A stretch of DNA of 64,000 nucleotides from Diplosphaera chodatii (taxonomy: Eukaryota > Chlorophyta > Trebouxiophyceae > Prasiolales > Stichococcaceae). How positions within the stretch are numbered: the first letter of the stretch is position 1; each line of letters starts with the position of its first letter. The position numbers and the translations under genes were made by a program. Location: the NCBI GenBank assembly GCA_032358165.1, contig JAALGY010000015.1:3038001-3102000 (forward strand). The letters run 5' to 3'. Positions 36,302 to 48,300 of this stretch are shown here, one piece after another. Below the pieces are notes generated by a model, which was given only the letters and a program-made list of their open reading frames with translations, searched no databases and was not told the DNA's origin.

Positions 36302-39300
36302 TCAGTCGCCGAGCACGATGCTGGCGGCGCCGCCAGACTTGACCACCACGTCCGACAGGTCGATGGCCCGGCTGGCGAACCCGGCTGCCTGGCCCACCAC
36401 CAGCACGCTGGACTGGGGCAGGTCGCGCAGCGCCGCGGCCACCCTGGAGCACCCCTCCTCGTCCAGGTGCTGCAGCACCTGCGGGCACGGGGGGCAGTAC
36501 ACAGTCAGCTTGTAGCGTTTAGGTGGTACCGTGGCCACCCTGGAGCACCCCTCCTCGTCCAGGTGCTGCAGCACCTGCGGGCACGGGGGGCAGTACACAG
36601 TCAGCTTGTAGCGTTTAGGTGGTACCGTGGCCACCCTGGAGCACCCCTCCTCGTCCAGGTGCTGCAGCACCTGCGGGCACGGGGGGCAGTACACAGTCAG
36701 CTTGTAGCGTTTAGGTGGTACCGTGGCCACCCTGGAGCACCCCTCCTCGTCCAGGTGCTGCAGCACCTGCGGGCACGGGGGGCAGTACACAGTCAGCTTG
36801 TAGCAATTAGGTGGTACCGTGGCCACCCTGGAGCACCCCTCCTCGTCCAGGTGCTGCAGCACCTGCGGGCGGGTGGGCAGCAATGGGTCAGGGTTTCTAC
36901 TTGTGGCAGGGCAGCAGTGGTGATCTGGAGCAGCACCTACCACCTACTCAGTTCAAGAGACAGTCGGCTTTCTAAAGAAGCAACACTCCGGTCCAGACAG
37001 CAGAACGTGTCCACCTCGGCAAGTTATCACATGTGGCCAGGCGCATGTTTGCCAGCACACGACACGACAGAGGGTACAAGAAGGTTGCAGTTATGGAACG
37101 TATGCAACCTGCATATGGTCGGCAATGAAAGTGCATTATGCCAGTGGCATATTGCTAGTATATGACGGCCAGCATGCAGCCTGGCGCCACTTGCCAGGTG
37201 TCTGCAATGCAATGCCACGATAGGACAATGCATAATGCTGACACTACCATACTGGGATCCTGCCATCCTCACACTTTGCAGGGCTTCACAATTTCAGTGG
37301 ATAAATATCAGCGCCCTGCAAAGAGTGCCATGTGCCCAATCACCCAGTATGGTGCTGATGTTCTAATGCCAGCAATGTGCGCAGTGACATCACCTCATCC
37401 AACACGATAAGGTTGCAGCGCAGGCGCCCCCGCTGCGCCACCAGGTCGCCAAACCCTAATGCCAGCGCCAGGGCCACCCGCCGGCGCTCGCCGCCCGACA
37501 GCTGCCGCACCGACCGCTCCCGGGCAGGCGCCACCTGTAGAACAGGGTCAGGATGCAAAGCTGTACTACTTTCCCATCCGCCCACCCTCTGAAACCCAGC
37601 TGCTCGAATGCCCACATCAGCACGAGTGCTGTGCAGCCAGCGCATGGATGTCAACCTGAGCTGGACGGGGCTGAAGCGCCATTGACCGAGAGGTGGTCAA
37701 GGGCACCCCAGGCAGCAGGCCGCACAGATTGCCATCGCCCACTCGATCATCATGTAACCCATGACGCAATCACAGAACTGCTGGTGTGCCAAATTGCTGC
37801 TATTCTGCCGCGCAGGCCTTTGCAGAGTAATTGGATTGTCGACACACGGTCAGAGGTGTGGGTCAGCCCCTCACCTCGCCGGACGCCCCCAGCGGCGGCC
37901 GCACAGTGACCGTCTTGGTGATCTTGTCGATCTCGGCGCCAGCTGCGGCGGCCTTCCCGCGGGTCGCGACAGGGCGCGTGGCCGACAGCGCCAGCGTGGT
38001 GCCGGCGCACAGCTGCGCCAGGTACCGCCCGGTGCGCTCCTGCATACAGAAGAGAGCATGTTTGCGCTGGGCTGGAGCAATCAATACCAGGCTTGATGTG
38101 CACAGTAGGAGCAGCTACACAGCCATTCGATCTACGAAGGCAGTCAGGTGGGTGGTGAGTCTGGCGAAGTGGCTCCGATGTTTTGGAACAGACCACACTC
38201 TGCTGTGGTAACGCAGCCAGAACCTGGTTGTGGTTTTGACTCAAGGTAGACTACTCCACATCAATGTCCGTTCATGATGACGCACTTGGGGCTCAACAAC
38301 GCTAGATCAAAGGCAAACATTCTGACGGGATTGTAGCAGTGCTGCAAACTGTTGTCCAGATGCTGCCAACCAGCATAAGGCAGCCAGCCACCCATGGCTC
38401 CATTGCATTCGACACATTTTGACAACAGTCGGAGTCGACGCAGCTCCACAGTGTCACACAAGCCCTTGATCTGACCAGTGATGCAGCAATTGACATGAAC
38501 TTGGAGGTTCGAGTGAAAGCCCTGACCTGCAGCGCGCCCAGCACGCCCTCCAGCAGGAAGGCCTTGATGCCGCCGCCCCCAAACGCCTCCTCCAGCTCCG
38601 ACGCCTGGCCACCCTGCAGCGGCAGAGGATGAGCTTAACGTCTGTACTCTTGTATTGTTGTGACGCACCGCCTGCAGGGCGTTGCACGCTGCTGTACTGA
38701 ACATTGGCAGGACGAACAGGCTTTGCACCGTGCTGCTAGCTACACCTTGCAAAGCTAAGTGATAACTTTGCTTCGTATATGCTGCAGGGGTGTAGCCAGC
38801 TGCATGGCTGAGGGCGGACATCCCTGGAGCATTTGTGCCTCATGCAGAAGTCATTCCAGTAGCTCGGCATCCAAATGGCCAGGACTTGTGCTCTCAGGCA
38901 TGCAGCCGGCTATGCCCCTTCTACGACTATCTGCAGCAAAAGTCTAGGCTACCAGACATGCACTGCTGCCTCCCCTGTGGTATATCCATGCAGTGCCGTG
39001 GCCTCAGTTGCGGGCGTGCCTGCTTTGCTGCCGCATCGCGCGCCGATGTGGCGGCGCCAATAGCAGCCTGCTGCTCCGCCAGCAGCGCCTCGAACTCCGC
39101 CGCCCGCCCCTCGGCGGGGTTGGCCGCCTGCCCAGCGGCCGTCGCCTCCCGCTTGAGTGCGACCGCCTCAGCACCTGCAGCCATGTTCAGATCAGCAGTG
39201 AGTAGGGCCTTTGACTTCACGAGATTGCCAAGGGATGCTAGTGTCGGCCGACCATGCCATCTGTTACCAGCATGAAAAGTCCTGAGGCAAGGTTTGGGCA

Positions 39301-42300
39301 GAAGGCAAGGCAGCCATGACGCATCCACCTGCAGCTGCCGAGGCTTCAACGGCCGCCACCGCAGCAGCCGCAGCCGCCACCACCTCGGTCTCATGCATCA
39401 CCCCTTGGCTATTTGCATCCTGGGGCTGCTGCAGCTCCTCTGCTGCTGGCGCCGCTGCTGCGGTTGCCAGAGAAACACGGCGGCAGGCATCCTGCGCAGC
39501 GTGGATATGCGACTGCAGCTGCTCCCGAGCCCTGCATGCACATCAGCAGCAGTGTTAGATGGCGGCTGAGTGCCAGCTGCCCAAGGGCGCGCGCCTTGAA
39601 GTCCGACGTGTACCCTCTGACTGACCACATCAATCAGTCGAAGACAAGTCGAAAGCTGCAAAGACTAGACCGACGCATTTGTGCAACACTTCCGAGGGTC
39701 TCTGTACGCCGTCAGCAACGCCCCAGTTGGTGGTTAGGAGCTGCCATCACTGGCTATGTTGACGGCAAGCATTGCAAGAGAAATTACTCACAGGAAGCCG
39801 CAACACTTCCTGTGAAAAAGCTCGTGCACTGCCTGCCGTCGCAGCATTCCAGCACTAGCTCTATGGTCTCAGCCAGCAAGCATGCTCAAAATATGGCTGG
39901 CCAAACCACAGCACGGCAGTGGAAGACCGAGAGTTGCCCACAGCGCACCTGACAGCCGCCAGCTCAGCGGCCTGCGCCTGCTGCCGCGCCCGCCACTGCG
40001 CTTCCACCGCTTCCTGCTGCCGCCGCTCCTCGGCGCGCTGCAGGCTGGCCTGGCGCTGCAGCGCCGCCTGCGATGTACAGCAAACAGGTCGCTGTGCTGT
40101 CACACGAACGTGCCGTGATCATACGCATAGTGTCACAGCGTTGTACCATTTAAGGTGTTCACATAAGTGGCCTCACAGAGTTGCATGCAAAGGTTGCTTA
40201 TTGCACCAGGAGCTGTGATGGTATGGCCACCTGAGGTTGTTTTGTCAGAGCAGTGGTGACATTGCACAGCATACAACAGTTTGCGTCCCATGGCAGCAGC
40301 GGATCCTGGCCGCGCCGGCAGGACTGGCACTGGTGTGCCACTCCTATCGCCCCTGTCTCACACCCGCTGCTGCTATGCATCGTCATCTGAGCCAACAGCC
40401 ATACTCTGCCAGCATGCTCCACACAGCGCACAGATGTAACTTGAGTAAGCCACCTGCAGGTCGGCTGCTGCGGCGTTCACCGCCGCATGCGCAGTGGCCA
40501 GGTCGCCCTCGGCCGCCGCCAGCACCGCGCTCTGGCGCTGCCATGCCGCATGCGCGGCGTCCACCGCAGCCGACGCCGCATCCGCCTCGCCCTGCAGCAA
40601 CACAGGGGGCTTGCGCAGCATTGGGATCATCATTTGCTGCTCCAAACCCGCCTTGATACCACCATACACAAAGCCACCGAAGCTGGGGCATCAACGGCAT
40701 TGCCACTGCTGCATGGTCACTGCTGCTTTTACTGCAAGACACTCAGGAGGTATCCATGCCAGTCACCCTGGAAGAGACACAGAGTAGTTTGACAGTGCGT
40801 AGTACTGTGAACTACCTGAAGACGCTGCATGTTCAGCTGGAAGGTGGCGTCGTCCACGGGCTGCAGGCAGCGGTCGCACACCGCCACCAGCTCCCGGCTT
40901 CGCACCTGCAGGCAGGCATCGTCCATTTGGGTCTGAATCAACTGCCGGCGTGTGAACAGGCGTTGTCTTGCAGGCACAACTGGCCAGAACTCTTGAGACA
41001 CTTGCACCCACATGATGCAACCTACACGTCTTCAACGATGCCACGAAGCGCTCTGCTTGTCAACAGCACAGCAGAATGGAGGATATGGCCATGAATGGCC
41101 AGCTGGCAGATGGCATGCCATCTTGCCTGTGTGGGTTACTGTCGTGACTTCTAGCACACTTGGAGGAGCATGGAGGCAGAGCTCGTTCTACTTCGCATGC
41201 TGAACCACAGCAAGTGTTTGTTCTCGATGTAAGCATGAGAGTGGCAACGCTGAGATTCCATATGGATCCAACGATGCCGGTGGAGCTCACCAACAACGGC
41301 AGGTGCCACCAGTGAATGCTGAGCGCTGAAAAGGATTGCACCATGCTCCCATGGCAAGACCAGCATGTCAGAACAAAACAGCCGGTGCCCGCTGCCTCTC
41401 ACGAAGAGGCAATCTGTGGTGCAGCAATAGCAGGGCCTTCTCAAGCGGATATGCAGACGCCAGCTAAGCTGCTCTAGGCAGGCGACGGCCTGGCTGCCAT
41501 AATAGACACTATGGCGTAACATCCAGTCACCTCCACTGCAACATCCGCAGCAAGTCGGCCGAGGTCCTCCAGGTGGCTGAAAGCAGGGCCACCATTCCCC
41601 GCCGACGCCGCCGCCAGCGCCTGCTGCCCGTCAGAAAGCGCCGCATACTCGTCCAGCCGCTGCTGCGCCGCCTGCGGAACCACCACCGCAGTGTTGCTGA
41701 ATCAGAATGAAGTCACAAACTTTTATATCCAGACATGTGATCTGCTTCCACAAGTCTGCTCGTTGTTGGAGTGCTGCAGATGCACATCAATATCGGAGTC
41801 TAAACAGCAGGAGGGCAGCTGCTCTTCGTACGTAATCTGAGCGCAGAGCACCCTTCATGTTCTGCTATATTGAACTGAAGCCTACCGGCCGACTGAGGCC
41901 AAAGTGGGGTGGGCGGACATGGACATCAGCACACCATCAAAGGTTGCGCCGAAGCTGCTTGCCATCCAACGACACTTTGACCGCCTTCCCGACTTCAGTC
42001 CATCATGGAGTCTGACAGTCAAGCTGTTTAATTTACTCTGTTTTGGACCCTTCAGTCAATCTCCATCAACTCCATCAGAAGCTACTCACCTGCAAACTGC
42101 CGCGCAGCTCGTGGAATCCGCTGCGCTGCTCCTGCAGCGCCTCCCGCAGCGTCTCCACCTCGTCGTCCAGCGGCGGCACCGCAGCAGCCGCCGCCGCCAC
42201 CACCGCCTCCAGCGCCGCGATGTCGGCGTCCGACGGCGCCTGCAGGACCCCAGGCTGATCGATGACGGTGCACAATGACAGTTACCTTGGATTGGCAGGT

Positions 42301-45300
42301 GCAGGGCTCATGCTGACACCAACATAAACAAGAAGCACGCAGCACATGCTAACAAGCACCTGAATGGACTGAGCACCGGCACTGTCAGCATTTGTCCTTC
42401 AGGGGTAGCGTGCAAGGCTGCACCTCTGGAACACGCAAAGCGTGTGGCATCGCCAGTGCGTCTGCAGCTGGGTCGTGGTTGAGGACAGGGTCGGGCGGCG
42501 GCTGCTGGGCCGCACCGCTGCCGCTGATGTGGTCCAGCCAGCGCTGCAGCTGCCGTGCACCCTGTAGCACGGACCAAATCAAGTTCAGTGTAGGTAATGT
42601 GCTTGCAAGTGCCAACCACTGCTACCAGTGCCCACACAGAGGTGCCATGTGAAGTACAATACATCTGCCAGGGTCAACGCATGGAAGAAAATGAAATCAC
42701 CTGCTGTGCATGAGCCAAGCGAGCTGTCTGCTCCGCAGCCGCGGCATCTCCCTGAGCCAGCAGTTCCGCCGTACGCAGCTCGCGCGTTGCTGCCCAACTC
42801 TGCGCAGCCTCAGCAGCCTCCGCTGCCTACAAAAAAAGTTGCCTGCTGTGCTGACAGTCTTGGGCTTCCAGCTTTGTCTTGTCTCGAGGTCAGCACATGC
42901 ATTGACACAAGCGCAGCTAAATGTGTTCGGCAGGCAACAAGGGGAGGGTCACCTTTCTTCGCATGCCGTCTGCATTGGCTTCGCGCACCGACAGCTCGCT
43001 TTCGAGCGCCATCCTGCGCTCCCTGGATGCCTGCACAGCTTAAGAAAATGTGAGCTGTGACAAGCTAGAAGCGACCTGCGCTTGGCACGCCTTTAGGTGG
43101 GCCTAAAACAAAAGCCTGCGGCATGAGGCTGCTGAGCTAAGCCTAAGTGGATACGAGCACTTCCATAAGGGGAAGTTCATCTTCTGGTACGAGGATGCGG
43201 GTGGCAGAAGTTTGACGGACGCAGTCGTGAAAAGGCTGTAGGGTGCATGCAGGACTAGGCTGTGCACACCTTGGCGTCTGCGGCAGCCACAGCCCGGGCC
43301 GCGTCCCAGGCGTCCGACCCGACCAGCTTGGCCAGCTCGTTCTTCAGGTCCGAGTCGTTGGCCTGCAGCACATGAAAATAAGAGCTGCGCTGGTGAGCAG
43401 CAGGCCATCAGCCCAGCAAGTCCTATGCTGGCACGAAAGCGCAGTACTTTGGCATCCTCAGACCAGCAATGCCAGTCACAAAGGGAGCAACGCAAATTGC
43501 TCACGCACCTCCAGCAGGGCATTGACCTCGGTCTGCCCAAAGAACACCGCGCGCGTCAGCAGGTCCGTGGCAAACGTCTGCAGCGCCATCCAGCCAGACC
43601 ATGTCAGTAGCCTCGTGTCCATATGCCTGCCATGCGGCGGCCAGGCAGCAGTAGTGGCACATGCTCAGACAGCATCTCAGCGATGACATCATGCTGCATC
43701 ACACAAGCGAGCGTCTTGAGGTTGTGGTCACCTCGTCGATGTCCTGCTGTGTCAGGCGCTGCTCGGCAGCCGTGCGGTCGTCACCCCCCAGCTCAAAGCG
43801 CAGCGCGCCACGCCCCTTCCTGCGGGGAGGCCCACACGCGCTTTGTGTGGTGTGTCAGACACCTCTCTGTTGAACCACTCTAGCAGAGCAGCGCAACATG
43901 CACTTGTCCTCCAGGAAGAAGCGCAGAACGAATAATGCACTCTGTGCAGTGGTTGGTCTGAATGGCCCTGATGACATACAGCTGAAAGGCCAGAGCGGCC
44001 ACCAGCTGACAGCTGTCAGGACCGACCCCAAACACAGTCCATCAGTACGTGCCGCAGCTGCTTGCTGAAGGACCAGGTGACGACCTTGGCATACACACAC
44101 TAGGCAGGGTCTCAGAAAGAGCCAACGGCTCAGTCACGACAGACAGATGCTGGTAACTCAAAGAGGGAGACAGCACTAACATACCTGCGCACGGTGCGCT
44201 CGACCAGGAAGGGCTGCCCGTTCACAGTGCCGCGCACCGCCACGGTGGCAGCGGCTGCCTCGTCGTGCACCACATCCGCATTCGTCAAGCCACGCCCGAA
44301 GCCGCCCTGCAAAGGCGCCATTCTGAGGGTTTTGGCGCTGCACAGTTGAGATCTAGCCCCCTATGAGCACCATGCCAAGATAATGCCCTGAAACCACCAG
44401 CAAGCAGAGCTGAAACCATCACATTGTCATGGTTGTTGCATATGATGCACCACATCAAGCATCCTGAGCGAGTGGATGCAGCCGTACAGACGGGCAAAGC
44501 AATTCACGCCATCTGCAGCGGTCACGAGCCGTACTGCTCAGGGTGCAATGTTGACGTGGATGACCTTCATGTGCAACCAACCGATGCAAGCATTATGCAG
44601 GTGAGTTTGTCCCGTGGTCTGTGAGGTCTGCAGGCATCGGAAGACAAAACAGCAATGAAGCGAGGAGCAGCCATCTGTAGCCAGTGCCCAGCTCTGCGGG
44701 CTGTGCTGCCAGCGGACTTTACTTATGTCGAATTGCTCATGTGCGAAACTGCTCTGGTACTGTCTGCCCACTATACTCATTCTTGGGGTCGGCGCAACCA
44801 TGCCAGAAGCGCCATACCAGTACTGAGCAATCAGCCATCCAATGGTGAGGTCAACCAGCACATCACCTCGGAGCGCCCGTGAGCGCCCACAGCGGCGCCA
44901 CGACCAGCGCGGACCTGACCAAGCTAAGCCCTGAAGGCCTTGAAAGTACATGTAGTTAATGGTCAGCCTGTTCTCGCGCTTTCGAGTTGAAATTCTACCT
45001 CGGAACGCGCGTCGGAGCGCCCCGTCAGCGCCCACAGCGGCGCCATGACCAGCGCGGACTTGCCGGCGCCATTGGAGTCCGCCGCCGCCTCGTCCCGGTT
45101 GGCGCCCGTCACGCACCGCAGGCTGCGCCCCGCCAGCGGGTACGCCGTCGCGTCCCTGTGTGGGATGCAGCGCAAACCTGTATACCCTTCGACTGCAGGG
45201 GCCACTCAGCTCGTCGAAACTTGATGTCAACGGTACCATGCAGCACCAAGGTGGCTGTAAGTAGCAGGACAGCTGCAAGCGCCTGCTAGGCTTCAGTGCA

Positions 45301-48300
45301 TGACAGACAGTTGGGGAAGAAGCAGCAATTCCAGGTGCGCTTCCAGCATTCTGCATACAAGTCAGCCTTCTACAGAGGTACAAGCACGCAACAGACACAC
45401 GTATCGGCGGCCATACTGCATTCCAGGCTGGTTTTCACAGCTCGTTGTCACGGGCTGCACATCAGCTCGAAAATGCAGGATGGCGTGCCGCCGGCAAAGC
45501 AGCTACGGAACACCGCTGCATTGCTTTACAGCATAGGCTGGCACTCCGCAGGACATCAGGACCTCCGTTTGAGCGTCACCTGAATGGCCCGTAGCCCTGC
45601 AGCTCGACCTCGGTGAACTCTACATCGGTCGCCGCCCGGGGCGTCGCTGCCAGGCCGCCGGGCAGGTCCCTGAGGATGGCCGCACCCGCCGCCGCCGTCT
45701 GCAGGCCATCGAGGAAGGTCACCAGATATCAGTTATACCCCCAGGTCGCTCGAAGGTCAACACCAATGTGCCTGATGGTCAGGAGCCTCGCTCGTTGACG
45801 CAGCAGTGATGCATGTTCAGCACCACAGCCGCGCAGGAAGGAGCCACCAAACCAGGTGCGACGGCCGATAAAGATTGCATTGTTCACATATGCCACAACA
45901 CGCCCTTCATGCCATTCCACTGAGAGCACCGACTCCTGAAAGGACAATGCTCCGAGCGGGCGCACCTGCGGCGCCAGGCCCTTCGATGCAACGTACTGCT
46001 CGAACAGCTGCAGCGGGGCCAGCTCCTCGGCGTCGGCGATGCGGGGCGCGGCGGCGGCGGGCGGCACCACCACCTCCACCTCCACCCCTGAACCAGCATG
46101 AAGTACCGTCATGAGTGTAGGGTTTGGGTCGAGGAGACGTGCGCCACTGTGTCGGCGGGCAGCAGCACCACCTCCACCTCCATCTCCACCTCCACCCTGA
46201 ACAGTGGCCGTGGGGTTTGAACGCAAGTCACCAGGACGCATACAAAGCGGCAGCACTTGTCAGCAGCGCAACGTGAACCTCTGGCTGAGCAAAGGCGCGT
46301 GCCCTGACCCAAAAGCGTCGATGGTGAGGTGCTGAAGCGGGCGGCAACTGGTGGTCACCCCACAGCAGGCAAGCCCCATTTCGAAGGGACATAAAGAGGG
46401 TAAACCCTCATGTCCCCAGATGTGGTTGCATGCATGCTGCGGGACATGACCGTGCCTAGCAGTATGGAACCCACGCATGTACCGTCACGAAGCTCAACGT
46501 TTTGCCAGGCTACCTTGCGAGCGCAGCAGCTGAATGCGGGGCTCCGCCGTCTCCAGCTCCGCCTCGGGTACCGTCCACCGCAGCCTGCGGGTGAGGGCGG
46601 CACAGTGAGTTTTGGGAAAGCTGCTGCCTGACCGTTCACAGCAGCCTGCGAATGGGGAGGCACGGTAGGGGTCAGGGAAATCCTGGTGCCTGGCCCAGCT
46701 GGGGAAGACCGTCTGCACGAAGGGGTGACAAGGGGGTTCACCCTGCGCAAGGCGTCATCAGAGATGCGGAAAGAACAGGTCCTACTGCACTGGTGGGGTT
46801 CTTTTTTCATGTGTGCCAGCAGGCGCAAAACTGCAAGCATAACCAGCCCTCAACAAAGGGATGGTGCTGCTGGCCATTGCTCCTGCTGGCACGTGCAGTG
46901 CTTACATTGCACTCCAGGGCTTACATGTCAAGCACACCTTGGCTGAGAATGGCATCACAGTGTGCAGGCATGCCACTGCTGCAGAATGACATCAGTGAAG
47001 GTGCAAGCACTTGGAGCGCTGGCATCATTCCATATATTCAAGAGGCAGCCCAGCATTGGACTGCACTCGTCATCGATACCACGTGCACACCAGATCAGCT
47101 TGTGGACATCCAGAGCATTGTATAACACATAATTTGGGGCAAGCAAACGACCTGCCTGTCACCGGGTTTCAATGACGCTGGAGGCGGCGCCGCGACTGTC
47201 GCTGAGAAGTGGCGCGGCCCCACGTCCAGCGCAATGCGCTCGGTCTCCTTCCAGCTTCCGGCCTCCAGAACCAGCAGCGCCTTTTCCTGCTCCGCCTCGC
47301 CGCGGGACACTGCGGGAGCACCACAGTTGGTTCCCACCCTGTAACACGAGCTCGCTGCCGTGCGCAAGGTGACACTATCGTGGGACAGCAAGTATATGTG
47401 AGTCTCTCTCATGGTTGGGGCCAGCACAGACTGCTGGGCAATGCCACCATGAGCAGGGTCCACACAGACACGTGCCGGCAAGCAATGGAGGACTTATGGC
47501 GAGCGACACTCCTGGGGTGAGTGACCGTACAGTCTGTTGCGAGACTGCGCACCTTGGTAGGGGGAGCCCACGTAGCGGACGTTGGTGTCCCCCACGGTGT
47601 GGGGCAGGTGGTAGTGGCCCAGGTAGGTGGGCACGCTCGCCGGGAACAGCCCCGCCTCCAGGCCGTGCTGCGCCTGGTACGCCTCGTTCATGAAGGCGCC
47701 CACCTGCAGGCAGGGCAGGTGCCCACATTGGCTACAGGCGGATCGGTGACCGGTTGTTGTGATGGTCGGAAGCGACCTGGGATCCAGGCTGCGCCGCTTG
47801 GAACTCGTGATGACGGCGGCCCCTGCAGGCGGGATAGCGTCGCGTCTAGACGCCAGGTGCCAAATCGAAAACCCCCAGGGGTAGGCCTGCACACGGTGTG
47901 GGTGCAGCCTGCGCTGCCCCTTGGTTCATTGCATGCCCACCTGCGGTCATCAAAGCGGTGCTGCTCACATGTGACTTCACATCACACTGCACACTTGGCC
48001 CTTCGAACAAAGCTTGCACACAACTGCACCAGTCCCAGGCCTGTGGGACCTCCTGCGTGAAGTACATCAACCCCTGACACCCGATGCCTGACCTGCATGT
48101 CAATCAGGGCTGGGCACTGATGCTGTGGTGAATAGAGTACAACGCCGCAAGCAAGCAGGCCAGTACATCCCATCTCCAACCCCATGGTCAGTGTGACCTG
48201 CAGTTCACACCAACCATGGGGTCGGCCTCGGATCCACTTGCCCGTCATGCCCTGACATACTGCAGACAGCCTCATACATGGTTGCTGCTGGAATGGGCGC

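Noticed and set aside
36439..36869. Regular repeats as a CRISPR array
   Set aside because: Units are directly abutting 96-mers with no unique spacers, in intron-bearing eukaryotic DNA.
36467..37165. Long plus-strand frame of 232 codons across the 96-bp repeats
   Set aside because: It is the antisense of the SbcD-SbcC last exon and its repeats. The minus frame ends in a coherent ATPase C-terminus, while the plus frame is an Arg/His-rich repeat without domain features.
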